Shown here: piece by piece, positions 17,538 to 27,442 of the stretch
Layout of the letters: each line of letters opens with the position of its first letter
Position numbering within the stretch: the first letter of the stretch is position 1
Assembly: GCA_028290355.1 (NCBI GenBank)
Contig: JAQGKA010000288.1
Coordinates: 1-33,136, forward strand
Direction of reading: 5' to 3'
DNA length: 33,136 nt
From: Tardiphaga sp.
Lineage (GTDB): Bacteria > Pseudomonadota > Alphaproteobacteria > Rhizobiales > Xanthobacteraceae
Translations under genes and position numbers: made by a program
The notes under the pieces: generated by a model
Told to the model about the DNA's origin: nothing
The model's database searches: none
What the model saw: only the letters and a program-made list of their open reading frames with translations

Positions 17538-18707
17538 TTACTCGGCGGCTTGCCGCACCGAGACATTCCGGCTGCGCAGCAGGGGCAGAACCTCTTCGCC
17601 GACGCGATAGGCTTCCTCGAGATGAGGATTCGCGGCGAGAATGAAGTGATCGACGCCGGCCTCGATATATTCGTTCAGTCGCTCCGCAACCTGCTGATAC
17701 GAACCGAAGATGCCGATGGTCGGGCCCGGCCGGATGAGGCCGAGGCCGGCCCAGAGATTGGGGCTGATAATATAGTCTTCAAAGCGCTTGGCGCCGCTCG
17801 GCCGCAGCGCGGCCTGACGTTCGGCGCCGACCGAGTCGCCGCCCTTGCTGCTCGTTAGATGCCGTCCGAGATGTGCCGCGCTGGATTCGAGCCCGTCCCA
17901 GAGGCGTCGCGCGTCGGCCCATGCCTCAGCCTCCGTCTCGCGTGCAAAGATGTCTACGCGAATGCCGTAGCGCGGCCGTCGCTCATAGGCCGACGCCAGC
18001 GCATCGAGGCGCTCGATACTCTTGCGGACGGCATCGAGCGGTTCAAGCCACATCAGATAGACATCCGCATGCTTCGCCGCGACCGCGAGACCTGCATCCG
18101 ATGCGCCTGAAAAATAGATGCCCGGCTTTCGCACGCCCGAAAGCGGCGCGGCCAGGCCTTCGTTCTCGACCTGATAGAATTTGCCGTAATGACGGACGGG
18201 CTTGCCGCTCCACAGCGCGGCGATCACGTCGAGAAACTCGCCGGTGCGGTCATAGCGCTCATCGTGCGGCAGGAAATCCCCGTGCGCCTTTTGTGCCGCA
18301 GGGCTGCCGCCGCTGATCACGTTCCATTCGAGACGGCCCTTGCTGATCCGCTGGAACGTCGCAGCCATCTTGGCCGCGTAGACGGGCTCCATGAAAGCGG
18401 GCTGAAACGCGGGCAACAGCCGGAACGACGTAGTCTGCTGTGCCAATAGGATCGACAGCAGGAACGGCTCTTCGCTATTCCAGGCCGACGGAACGAGCGC
18501 GCCATCGAAGCCGGAGAGTTCGGCCGCACGCGCGACCTGCGCGAGATAGTCATAGTAGGAAGACTGGTCCTTCACCTCGCGACGAAAATCAGGCGCGATG
18601 TGCCGAGGCGTTGACGTTGTCCAGTCGCCCCTGTTCCAGCCGGCCATGCCAACGCTGCGACCATCGCCCTGCGTCGGAATACGCCAAAAGAATTCCACGG
18701 CCATCAT
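17538..18707 (-). CDS. LLM-class flavin-dependent monooxygenase, alkanesulfonate monooxygenase (SsuD)-like
   Basis: MMAVEFFWRIPTQGDGRSVG...SSYYDYLAQVARAAELSGFDGALVPSAWNSEEPFLLSILLAQQTTSFRLLPAFQPAFMEPVYAAKMAATFQRISKGRLEWNVISGGS: SsuD-like layout; start placed at internal ATG (ORF extends to 18743). Confidence 0.93.
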   Translation of the reverse strand: MMAVEFFWRIPTQGDGRSVGMAGWNRGDWTTSTPRHIAPDFRREVKDQSSYYDYLAQVARAAELSGFDGALVPSAWNSEEPFLLSILLAQQTTSFRLLPAFQPAFMEPVYAAKMAATFQRISKGRLEWNVISGGSPAAQKAHGDFLPHDERYDRTGEFLDVIAALWSGKPVRHYGKFYQVENEGLAAPLSGVRKPGIYFSGASDAGLAVAAKHADVYLMWLEPLDAVRKSIERLDALASAYERRPRYGIRVDIFARETEAEAWADARRLWDGLESSAAHLGRHLTSSKGGDSVGAERQAALRPSGAKRFEDYIISPNLWAGLGLIRPGPTIGIFGSYQQVAERLNEYIEAGVDHFILAANPHLEEAYRVGEEVLPLLRSRNVSVRQAAE

Positions 18708-19906
18708 TCTATCCTTCTTTGTAACGATGACACACGTCGCCAAACGTCATCGATCAAATAGTACGCTGATGGTGAAGTCTGCGGATCTGAGAGCGATACG
18801 ATTCACCAACTGGGTGGGATCTGTTTCGCTTCGAAGTCTAGAAACACGCTTCGATCCGTCAAGACGCTTCTCAAGGCAGGAGAAGATCAAACTTTCAGCT
18901 TATCAGCCAAAGCATCGGCAGACGGAGACGCCTTCGAGGCTTATACACTCTCAACAGCATACACTACGACTGACTACAACCGGCGCATCGATCATTCCCG
19001 CAGTTGATCGGCGAGGTGCGCGATCCGAGACACCATCGATCTCAAGACGCATCGCCGCCGCATATGGACGTCACATAAGCTGATTACACGATCTTACGGA
19101 ATTCTAATGATCGGTGGATTTGAACAATTCCCTCCTTTGGACGGCCCCATGGAGAGAACAAGCCGGTGGGCACGAATGCCATTGCATAAGTCAGATCGGC
19201 TTCGGTTACGGTTCTCGGCAAACGCGCGGGGGGGGGTCAACAGTGGCTGAGAGCAACTCGCACCGGTCGCAGGAAGGGCGGCCCGTCGCGAACACTTGCG
19301 ATTCGAACAACGTCCGCTTTGCCAGGAGCAGCCGTTCGCCGAACCTCCTCACGCTGCCGAAGATTCCGTCTATGCGCTCGCACCCGCGGCGAATAGCCGA
19401 ACAAATTCTCAAAAGACCGCCTCACGAAAGTTCGGAAGCGTATCCATGTTGGTCGCTATCGCACCAAATGGCCGATTGGCACTATGAGCGCACGGCGATG
19501 CGATGCAGTCGCCATCACGCCACGTTGTCGACCAGTGACACTCCGGCCTGATTGCGACATTGGCGTTATACGACGACGGCGACCTTCCGGCTCCAAAAGC
19601 CCGCATTGATACTTGCATGGACCCTGCGCAGTGCCTTGCTGATAAGCTAATCAGCGAGACCGGCGAGCGGAGCGAGCGCGATGCCGTTAGGGTGTCCACG
19701 GCCATGCTTCTCTCAGGCCGCGCAGTCGCTGGGCTACTGATTACTGGCTAAGGCCCGCGCTGCGGCCAGCCGGCACACGGCTAGTCGGTGCCCGCTCGCA
19801 GCGCTTGTCTCTAAGGCCCGAACAGATCGGGTGGACATATCCTACCTCTAAGTGATGGCAAGCGTCATTGCCGGTAATCATCTGATCGGGAAGCGCTACA
19901 TTTGGC

Positions 19907-20689
19907 TCAAAGCGCCGCCCGCGCGTTACGCTGAGAGACATGCCACGGCAGGAACCAGCGCTCGCAAAGCTCCACGGCGAAGAACATGATGGTGCCGATC
20001 ACGCTGAGCAGGACGATGGCGGCAAAGGCCCGCGGACTGTTGAACGTGGCCTGGCTGGTCAGGATCACATAACCAAGCCCGCGTTCGCCCGCCACGAACT
20101 CGCCGACGATGGCGCCGATCAGGGCGAAGGAGATCCCGACCTTGGCGCCCGCGAAAATGCTCGGCAGCGCGTTAGGCAGGCGGATCTTCAGCATCACGTC
20201 GTGGTTCGGCGCGCGCGCCGAGCGCGCCAGGTCGATCATGTCGGGATCCACCGCGCGCATCCCGAGCGTGGTGTTGATCACGATGGGGAACACGGCGATT
20301 AGTGCGGCAATCGCCACCTTCGGTTCGCCGCCGGTGCCGAGCCAGATCACAAAGATCGGCGCCAGCGCCACCTTGGGCACGGAGTTGGATGCGATCAGCA
20401 GGGTGTAAAGCGTGCGGTCCAGAAACTTCGACGACACGATCGCGATCGCGAGGCCGATTCCGAAAATCACCGCCAGCGCGAAGCCGATTGCCGTGATGTA
20501 GATCGTGTACAGCGACTGGAATGCGTAGAAGCCGGGATTGTTTAAAATTTCCATGGCGACCAGCGACGGTGGCGGCAGCAGGAACGTCCTGATGCCGAAC
20601 ATCCGCACCGCAAGCTCCCAGGCGCCCACGGTGAGCAGCAGGACGAACACAACGGTCCGCGCGTATTCGCTTCGTCTCCACCAGGCCAT
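19907..20689 (-). CDS. ABC transporter permease, SsuC/TauC type
   Basis: 260 aa; DLARSARAPNHDVMLKIRLPNALPSIFAGAKVGISFALIGAIVGEFVAGERGLGYVI. Confidence 0.93.
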   Translation of the reverse strand: MAWWRRSEYARTVVFVLLLTVGAWELAVRMFGIRTFLLPPPSLVAMEILNNPGFYAFQSLYTIYITAIGFALAVIFGIGLAIAIVSSKFLDRTLYTLLIASNSVPKVALAPIFVIWLGTGGEPKVAIAALIAVFPIVINTTLGMRAVDPDMIDLARSARAPNHDVMLKIRLPNALPSIFAGAKVGISFALIGAIVGEFVAGERGLGYVILTSQATFNSPRAFAAIVLLSVIGTIMFFAVELCERWFLPWHVSQRNARAAL

Positions 20690-20693
20690 GGGT

Positions 20694-21515
20694 CTATTCC
20701 GCTTTCACCACGCCGAGCGACGCAAACAGCCGGCGGATTTCGGTGGTATACTCGCCGAATTCCGGTGTCTGCCGGACGCTGAGCGACCGCGGGCGCGGAA
20801 TGTCGATGTCGATGATTTCGGCGATGCGGCCGGGATTGCGGGCCATCACCACCACCCGGTCGGCGAGATACACCGCCTCGTCGATGCCATGGGTGATGAA
20901 CAGTAGCGTCTTGCGCGTCGCGAACCACAGCCGCTCCAGCTCGACGTTGAGATCGTCGCGCGTCATGGCATCGAGCGCGCCGAACGGTTCGTCCATCAGC
21001 AGCAGTTCGGGATCAACGATCAGCGCGCGGCAGATCGCCGCCCGCTGCCGCATGCCGCCCGACAGCTCCCAGGGATAGCGATTGACGTAATCGCCGAGGC
21101 CATAGGTGGTCAGCAACTGGATCGCCCGCGCCACGAAATCCTTGCGCTTGAGGCCACGGAATTCGACCATCAGCAGCACGTTGTCGAGCACGGTGCGCCA
21201 GTCCAGCAGCACGTCCCGCTGGAATACGATCGCCATGTTGTCCGGCGGCGCCAGGACGAGTTCGTCCTTCACCATGATCCGCCCCGCCGAAACCGGCTGC
21301 AGCCCGGCGATGCACTTCAGCAGCGTGCTCTTGCCGCAGCCGGAGGGTCCGACGATGGCGACGAATTCACCCGGCGCGATATCGAGCGTGATGTCATCGA
21401 GAACGAGAGCGGCGTTCTTGCCGCTGTCGTAGGATTTGCTGACCGCGGAGACACTGACATAGGGCGTCGGCGGCGCAGACCGTTCATGTTGCATGGGTTC
21501 AGGACCGGTCTGCAT
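20694..21515 (-). CDS. ABC transporter ATP-binding protein, SsuB/TauB type
   Basis: 273 aa; FVAIVGPSGCGKSTLLKCIAGLQ...IVFQRDVLLDWRTVLDNVLL...LSGGMRQRAAICRALIVDPELLLMDEPFGALDAMTR...ITHGIDEAVYLADRVVVM. Confidence 0.95.
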   Translation of the reverse strand: MQTGPEPMQHERSAPPTPYVSVSAVSKSYDSGKNAALVLDDITLDIAPGEFVAIVGPSGCGKSTLLKCIAGLQPVSAGRIMVKDELVLAPPDNMAIVFQRDVLLDWRTVLDNVLLMVEFRGLKRKDFVARAIQLLTTYGLGDYVNRYPWELSGGMRQRAAICRALIVDPELLLMDEPFGALDAMTRDDLNVELERLWFATRKTLLFITHGIDEAVYLADRVVVMARNPGRIAEIIDIDIPRPRSLSVRQTPEFGEYTTEIRRLFASLGVVKAE

Positions 21516-21520
21516 CGCGA

Positions 21521-22567
21521 TTACGACTTGATGAAGTCGTTGGTGAAGTAGTCCTCGATCTTGGCATCAACCTTGATCAGCCCGGCATCGGACATGGATT
21601 TGACTGCGAGCTTCCAGTCCGCCGCCGCCTGCCAGCCCATCGGCTTGCCCGCCGTGTTCGGCGTGCCGAGAAAATCCTTGCTGAGCACGAGCTGCGCCTT
21701 GAGCACCTCGGGATTGAGCTGCTTGTCGGCGCGCTGCGCCATCATCGCTGCCACCGCCTCGTCGAGATGCGCCGGCTTCTCGTAGATGTAGGTCCATGCG
21801 CGGGTCTGGTTCGCCGACAGCCGCTTCAGCGCATCGGCGCGCTTGGTCAGGCTCTCGTCGGTGGCTATCAGGCCGTAGCTCGGAAACGCGATGCCGACAT
21901 CGGCGGCCAGGAACGAGCGTGCCGGCCGCGCAGACATCACCAGCGGCTCGCCGAATTCCTGCAGCGACATGAAGCCGTCCGCATCGCTGCTGGCATACGT
22001 CGCCACCATGGCGGCGGGCGACACCATCACGACGTTGACTTGGCCCGGGCCGCTGCCCTTCTCAAGGCCGAGATTCTTGATGTACTGATCGACGAACGGC
22101 GCCCATGGGCTGGCGGCAAAGCAGACGATCTTCTTGCCCGCCAGTTCCTTGGCGGTCTTCGGGCCCTTGGCGGCATCCACCATGACGGCGAGATCGCCCT
22201 TGCGCAGGTAACCCGCGAAGGATTTGACCGGCAGCCCGCTCGCACGCGCGATTGCCATCGGTCCGAGCTGCACGAAGCCGACATCGACCTTGCCGGCGGC
22301 GACCAGGTTGATGGTGCTCAGCGTTCCCGTGCCATCCTGGATATCGACGGTGAGACCGTCCTCCTTCAGCCAGCCCTTGGCCTGGGCGAGATGCAGGGCG
22401 GCATGCACGCCCCACGGCGCGAAATCGACGCGCACGCTGAGGGCATCGGCGGCCTGCGCCCGCGCAAATCCGCCGTGTCCGACCAGCGGCAGCGCAGCCA
22501 TGGTGCCGAGCAGGGCACGGCGCGTGAGTGCCCCGCTTCGTGCAGGAGATTTCTTATCGACGTTCAT
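21521..22567 (-). CDS. ABC transporter substrate-binding protein, NitT/TauT (NMT1/THI5-like) type
   Basis: MNVDKKSPARSGALTRRALLGTMAALPLVGHGGFARAQAADALSVRVDFAPWGVHAALHLAQAKGWLKEDGLTVDIQDGTGTLSTINLVAAGKVDVGFVQLGPM; start placed at internal ATG. Confidence 0.92.
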   Translation of the reverse strand: MNVDKKSPARSGALTRRALLGTMAALPLVGHGGFARAQAADALSVRVDFAPWGVHAALHLAQAKGWLKEDGLTVDIQDGTGTLSTINLVAAGKVDVGFVQLGPMAIARASGLPVKSFAGYLRKGDLAVMVDAAKGPKTAKELAGKKIVCFAASPWAPFVDQYIKNLGLEKGSGPGQVNVVMVSPAAMVATYASSDADGFMSLQEFGEPLVMSARPARSFLAADVGIAFPSYGLIATDESLTKRADALKRLSANQTRAWTYIYEKPAHLDEAVAAMMAQRADKQLNPEVLKAQLVLSKDFLGTPNTAGKPMGWQAAADWKLAVKSMSDAGLIKVDAKIEDYFTNDFIKS

Positions 22568-22652
22568 CGGCCAACTCTCAATCTGTGTGTCAAAATCACG
22601 CGCTAAAAACCTGTCTCGACGCCGGACGATTCCGTCAGGTCCGCACCGTGTC

Positions 22653-22670
22653 ACTAACTGTCTGGTTAGT
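22653..22670. promoter_or_regulatory. small inverted repeat between FAD enzyme and SBP genes
   Basis: ACTAAC-TGTCTG-GTTAGT, perfect 6-bp arms, overlapping the stop codon of the FAD oxidoreductase and about 85 bp upstream of the SBP start. Confidence 0.3.
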
Positions 22671-24438
22671 CTGCGGGCGCTCCCGCATTCAAAGCAATCT
22701 TCGGGCCATCCTCACCGGACGCCCGCAGCCGGTCGACGATATGACGAACGGCGATGTAGGAAAACACGAGTCCGGGACCGATGGTGATCCCGGGGCCGGG
22801 ATAGTTACCGCCCATCACGGAATTCATGTCGTTGCCGCAGGCGTACAGCCGACCAACCGCACTGCCGTCGTCGCGCAGCACGCGTGCATCCTCGTCGGTC
22901 ACCAGGCCGGTGGCCGCGCCGATATCGCCGGGATAAAGCCGCACGGCATAGAACGGCGCGCGTGCGATCGGACCGAGGCAGGGATTTGGCTTGTGCGACA
23001 AATCGCCCGCCGTGATGCGCTGGTAATCCGTCCCGCCGCGGCCGAAATCGGGATCGATCCCCGACGCCGCAAAACCGTTGAACCGCGCGACCGTCTCGGT
23101 CAGTGCCGCCGGGTCGATCTCCAGTCTGCCTGCCAGTTCTGCAAGCGTGGGCGCGCTGACGAGATATCCATCCTTCAGAAAGCCGGCCCTGCCGAACCGG
23201 CTCGGACGCACCATGCCGAGGCCGTATTTTCGCAAACCATCTTCGTCGGTGATGAGGAAGGCGGGAATCGAAGGCGCGGTTTCGTTGGCCTCGAACATCG
23301 CCTGCGTGAAGGGATGGTAGGACAATGCCTCATTGACGAAGCGCCGCCCCTGGCCGTTGACCGTGATCGTGCCGGGCCGGCCGCGGTCGAAAATGAAGTG
23401 CGGAAACACCGCCGTGCTGCCGTCCGCCCGCGCGCGCACCGACACCGGCGACCAGAATGCGGTGTCGCGATGATCGGTGCCGTAGCGCGCGCCGGCCTTG
23501 AGCAGCAGGTCATGCAATTGCCCGGTATGGCCTGGCGCCCCCGGGCAATAGGCCGCGACAGGCTTGCGCAGCATCTCGGCGCGGCGCGCGGGGTGACGGC
23601 TGAAGCCGCCGGTGGCGGCGACCAGGCCGCCGCGGATGCGGATCGCCCGCACCACGTCGTTCTGCCTGATGGTGACGCTTGAGACGCCGTCCGCCCCGCT
23701 CTCGACCTGCGCGACCGAGGCATTCATCAGGATCGGAACGTGCCTTCGATGCAGCGACACCAGAAGGCGTGCGACGAGGGCGTTGCCCATCATCAGGCGC
23801 GTGCCGCGCGGATGCCGCAGGCGATCCAGTGCATGGCGGGCGAGAATGCGAACCGAATGCCTGAACGAGCGGAACGACTTCAGCATGTTCAGCAGATGCA
23901 GGACATCTTCCTGGTTCACCATCATGCCGCCGAGGATCATGAATTCCGGGATCGGCTCGCGGATGAGTGTCAGCAGATCCTTCAGATCGCGGCCGTCATA
24001 CGGCGCGGCCTCGAGCACGCGGCCCTTTAGTGATGAACCGGGCAACTGGCTGTTGTAATCGGGATGCAACGGCCGCGCGCGGAACTTGACCTCGGAATGT
24101 GCTTCCAGCTCCGCGACCGCGTCGGGGCCGTTCGCCAGGAAAGCGTGGCGCATCGACTCGCTGGACTGGTTGCCCACGGAATGGCGCAGGTACAGCGCCG
24201 CGTTCTCAATGCTGTCCTGCGCGCCGACGGTCGCGGCGTGGCTGGTGTTGGGAATCCAGGCGCTGCCGGCGGAATAGGCGGTGGAGCCTCCGACCTGGCC
24301 GGTGTGTTCGATCAGGATCACCTTCAGGCCCGAGATCGCCGCGAACAGCGCAGCCGCCATGCCGGCGCCGCCGGCGCCGATCACGACGACATCGAACGCC
24401 TCGCCTTCGGTGACATCCTGCAGACTACGACTTGTCAT
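22666..24438 (-). CDS. FAD-dependent oxidoreductase (FAD_binding_2; fumarate reductase flavoprotein/3-ketosteroid-delta1-dehydrogenase-like)
   Basis: 590 aa; FDVVVIGAGGAGMAAALFAAISGLKVILIEHTGQVGGSTAYSAG and C-terminal RLYACGNDMNSVMGGNYPGPGITIGPGLVFSYIAVRHI. Confidence 0.92.
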   Translation of the reverse strand: MTSRSLQDVTEGEAFDVVVIGAGGAGMAAALFAAISGLKVILIEHTGQVGGSTAYSAGSAWIPNTSHAATVGAQDSIENAALYLRHSVGNQSSESMRHAFLANGPDAVAELEAHSEVKFRARPLHPDYNSQLPGSSLKGRVLEAAPYDGRDLKDLLTLIREPIPEFMILGGMMVNQEDVLHLLNMLKSFRSFRHSVRILARHALDRLRHPRGTRLMMGNALVARLLVSLHRRHVPILMNASVAQVESGADGVSSVTIRQNDVVRAIRIRGGLVAATGGFSRHPARRAEMLRKPVAAYCPGAPGHTGQLHDLLLKAGARYGTDHRDTAFWSPVSVRARADGSTAVFPHFIFDRGRPGTITVNGQGRRFVNEALSYHPFTQAMFEANETAPSIPAFLITDEDGLRKYGLGMVRPSRFGRAGFLKDGYLVSAPTLAELAGRLEIDPAALTETVARFNGFAASGIDPDFGRGGTDYQRITAGDLSHKPNPCLGPIARAPFYAVRLYPGDIGAATGLVTDEDARVLRDDGSAVGRLYACGNDMNSVMGGNYPGPGITIGPGLVFSYIAVRHIVDRLRASGEDGPKIALNAGAPAD

Positions 24439-24480
24439 GGCGGCCCTTCAATCAGACGGAAGTTGCGGACGTTCACCGCG

Positions 24481-24993
24481 TCACACGCGGTGATAGGCGC
24501 GGTCGAAATAGATCAGGCCATCCGCCACGTCGTGACACACGATCGCCAGCACCTCGCAGAAGAACACGGCGTGGCTGCCCACGTCCGCCTTGCTGGTGAT
24601 CTTGCAGTCGAACGACACGGTCGCATCCTGCAGCACCGGTGCGCCCGACGTGCCGACGCTCCAGGCTGCAGCCGCGAAGCGCTCATCCATCGCGGTCTTG
24701 CCGCCAAATAGCCGCGACAACGGCTCGTGGTCCGGCTTCAGCGTATTGACGCACAGCGCTTCATTTTCGGTGAATCTGTCATACACCGAAGACGACCGGT
24801 TGACGCAAACCAGCAATGTCGGTGGCGAGTCGGTGACGCTGCAGACGGCGGACGCCGTGAAGCCGGCCCGCCCCGCGGGCCCGTCCGTGGTGATGATGTT
24901 CACCGCAGCGCCCAGCCGCGACATCCCCGCGCGAAAGGTGTCCTTGTCGAGAACAGGCGCAGGGTCGGGCAATTTCATCGCGGCACTCATCAT
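24481..24993 (-). CDS. flavin reductase domain protein (HpaC/DszD/NtaB-like)
   Basis: [68 protein letters not shown]...[16 protein letters not shown]; start at internal ATG (ORF extends to 25080). Confidence 0.93.
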   Translation of the reverse strand: MMSAAMKLPDPAPVLDKDTFRAGMSRLGAAVNIITTDGPAGRAGFTASAVCSVTDSPPTLLVCVNRSSSVYDRFTENEALCVNTLKPDHEPLSRLFGGKTAMDERFAAAAWSVGTSGAPVLQDATVSFDCKITSKADVGSHAVFFCEVLAIVCHDVADGLIYFDRAYHRV

Positions 24994-25030
24994 GTCAGGC
25001 CCCCGCTCCGGTGTGCGGCTCGCGCTTGCG

Positions 25031-26419
25031 TCAAACGGTTTCGGCATACCTGAAGCCGGCGCCGGGATGCGGCGCGACAAGCCGCGGCTTTCCGGTCTTT
25101 GTCAGCTTTTCGCGCAGCGTGCCGGGTGCATATGCGGTGTGGTAGACGCCACGCCGCTGCAACTCCGGAACGGCCAGATTGACAAAGTCCTCGTAGGTAT
25201 CGTGGGCGATGACATAGGCGAGATTGAAGCCGTCGATGTCGGTGGCGTCCATCCATTCCATCATCTGGTCGGCGACCTGTCCGGACGAGCCGATGAACAC
25301 CGGACCGCGACCGCCGATGCTCTGGTGCTCCGCCAGTTCGCGGATCGTCCACAGCCGGTCGGGATCCGCCGAGGTGAAGGATTCAACCGCCGAGCGCATC
25401 GCGTCGGTCTGGATGTGGGTCAGGATTTCATCGAGGCCATATTTCGACAGATCGATGCCGGTCAGGCCCGACAGATGCGCCAGCGCGCCTTCGTGCTGCA
25501 CGTTGCGGCGGTAGTCGTCGTATTTACGGTAGGCTTCCTGTTCGGTTTCGGCGACGATGGCCGTTGCCAGCGTGTAGATCTTGATCGCATCGCGCGAACG
25601 TCCGGCGGCGACGCACTCGTCGCGCAGTTTCCTCACCTGGTCGCCGATCACCTTCTTCGACGGACCACCGGTAAAAATGCCTTCGGCATGCTTGCCCGCA
25701 AAGGCGCGGCCGCGGCCGGAGGCGCCCGCCTGGTACAGCACCGGCGTCCGCTGCAGCGACGGCTCGCACAGATGGATGGTGTCGGTGGCGAAGAACTCGC
25801 CGTCGAACTTGACCTTGTGCACCTTGGACGGATCGCTGAACCAGCCCTTGGCGACGTCGCGACAGGCGGCAGCATCTTCCCAGCTGCCTTCCCACAGGCG
25901 GTACACGACTTCCATGTACTCTTCGGCGATGTCGTAGCGCCGGTCATGGCCGGGGATCGCCCCGTGCCCCGCCGCCTTGCCTGCGCTCTGCAGGAAGCCG
26001 GTGACGATGTTCCAGCCGATGCGCCCGTCGGTCAGATGGTCCAGCGTCGACATGCGGCGCGCGAACACATGGGGCGGCTCGTAGGTCAGCGTGCAGGTGA
26101 CGCCGAAGCCGAGGTTGCTGGTGTTGTCCGCGAGCGCGGGGATCAGTTGCACGGGATCGAGGATCGGCACCGACACGGCGCGGCGCAGTGCGGCATCGGC
26201 GTTGCCGCCGTAGACATCGTAGGTGCCCAGCACGTCGGCGAGAAACAGCGTGTCGAACAGGCCACGCTCGAGGATGCTGCAGAGATCCTTCCAGTAGCCG
26301 AGCTTGTTGTATTCGCCGACGCGGTTGCCGGGATAATTCCACAGCGATGACGCCTGCGAACCTGGCGTCGCCATGTTGAACGCGTTGAGCCGGATCTGCT
26401 TGGTCATCGTCTCTCCCAT
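25031..26419 (-). CDS. LLM-class flavin-dependent monooxygenase, NtaA/SnaA/DszA family
   Basis: 462 aa; [127 protein letters not shown]; next gene is a flavin reductase. Confidence 0.93.
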   Translation of the reverse strand: MGETMTKQIRLNAFNMATPGSQASSLWNYPGNRVGEYNKLGYWKDLCSILERGLFDTLFLADVLGTYDVYGGNADAALRRAVSVPILDPVQLIPALADNTSNLGFGVTCTLTYEPPHVFARRMSTLDHLTDGRIGWNIVTGFLQSAGKAAGHGAIPGHDRRYDIAEEYMEVVYRLWEGSWEDAAACRDVAKGWFSDPSKVHKVKFDGEFFATDTIHLCEPSLQRTPVLYQAGASGRGRAFAGKHAEGIFTGGPSKKVIGDQVRKLRDECVAAGRSRDAIKIYTLATAIVAETEQEAYRKYDDYRRNVQHEGALAHLSGLTGIDLSKYGLDEILTHIQTDAMRSAVESFTSADPDRLWTIRELAEHQSIGGRGPVFIGSSGQVADQMMEWMDATDIDGFNLAYVIAHDTYEDFVNLAVPELQRRGVYHTAYAPGTLREKLTKTGKPRLVAPHPGAGFRYAETV

Positions 26420-26510
26420 GCCAGCACGCGCCGGCCGCTAGGCAACTGTCGTCACGGATCGGGCTCGCCGATCGGTCTCGCGACTAGCCCGCTTGCCACC
26501 ACGCTGTTAG

Positions 26511-26550
26511 GCGAATATCTAATCGACTGACTAGTCGGTTATGAATATGC
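26511..26550. promoter_or_regulatory. candidate TetR operator (imperfect dyad) in divergent promoter region
   Basis: GCGAATATCTAATCGACT-GACT-AGTCGGTTATGAATATGC; inner arms AATCGACT/AGTCGGTT match 7 of 8, full arms about 12 of 18; sits between divergent monooxygenase and tetR genes. Confidence 0.55.
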
Positions 26551-26717
26551 TGAGCTTCTGATCGGCTGGCAAGCGCATATGGAGGGCGGGCAATGCCCGA
26601 TTCAAAGGCATCGGTATGCCGCGCGCGGAAGAGCCGGTGGGACATGGACCGACGTCGGAACGGCACCGGGGGGTCCGGTTGCCATCGCAAGGGCTGCGAC
26701 CTACAGCATTGAGTGAC

Positions 26718-27431
26718 ATGACAGCAGATCAACGCAAACGATCTATCGCGGCAAAGCCGCCCGCCGTCCAGCGTCCGCGCAAGACGCGGGACGCAGCACT
26801 TGCGCAGGCCACCATCCTCGGCGTCGCCCGCGCCCATTTTGTCTCGCAGGGCTTTGCCGGCGCGCGCGTCGACGAGATCGCCGCGGAGTCCGGCTACAGC
26901 AAGGCGATGATCTACCACTACTACGGCAACAAGGAGAATCTCTACGTCGCCGTACTGGAGGAAGTGTACAAGCACTTCGTCGCGCCGCGCCGCGTGCTCA
27001 ATCTCGCGGAGGTTGGCCCGGTCCGTGCGCTCGAGGCCTTCGTGCGCGAAGGCGCGGCGTCGGTGCGCAAGGATCCGGCCATCCTCAACCTGCTGGCCAT
27101 CGAGAATCTGAACGAGGCCGCCTACCTGCGCGGCTCGACGGTCCCGCGCGCGATCTATCCGCCGCTGCTGACGCAGCTGAAGGAGATTCTCGACGCAGGC
27201 GTGCAGCAGGGCGTGTTCCGCGCCGGGATCGATCCCGTGCAGCTCTATGTCGCTTTATCCTCAGTGATCTTTCACGCGGTCAGCAACCGCTTCACGCTGT
27301 CCGTCACGCTCGGCACCGACACCGCCAGCAGCGCTTTCCTCGACCGTCACGTCGACATGTCCGTCGCCATGGTGATCGGCTATTGCACCACGTCCCCGCG
27401 CACCGGCCCCGTACGCACCGTCCGCAAGTAG
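26718..27431 (+). CDS. TetR/AcrR family transcriptional regulator
   Basis: ATILGVARAHFVSQGFAGARVDEIAAESGYSKAMIYHYYGNKENLYVAVLEEVY: TetR HTH; start at internal ATG 26718; divergent from monooxygenase operon. Confidence 0.93.
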   Translation: MTADQRKRSIAAKPPAVQRPRKTRDAALAQATILGVARAHFVSQGFAGARVDEIAAESGYSKAMIYHYYGNKENLYVAVLEEVYKHFVAPRRVLNLAEVGPVRALEAFVREGAASVRKDPAILNLLAIENLNEAAYLRGSTVPRAIYPPLLTQLKEILDAGVQQGVFRAGIDPVQLYVALSSVIFHAVSNRFTLSVTLGTDTASSAFLDRHVDMSVAMVIGYCTTSPRTGPVRTVRK

Positions 27432-27442
27432 CAAGCGCGCCG

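Noticed and set aside
19229-19236. G8 homopolymer as a phase-variation switch
   Set aside because: Not within a credible ORF or a clear promoter spacer; a single short tract is not enough evidence.
19776-19795. CTAGTCGGT sequence resembling half of the 26521 dyad
   Set aside because: Only one half-site, located past the 3' end of the permease gene, with no convincing second arm; likely chance.
21767-26350. Large plus-strand ORFs at 21767-22606, 22528-23682 and 24590-26350
   Set aside because: They lie fully antisense to strong CDSs (SBP, FAD enzyme, flavin reductase, LLM monooxygenase); high-GC shadow ORFs.
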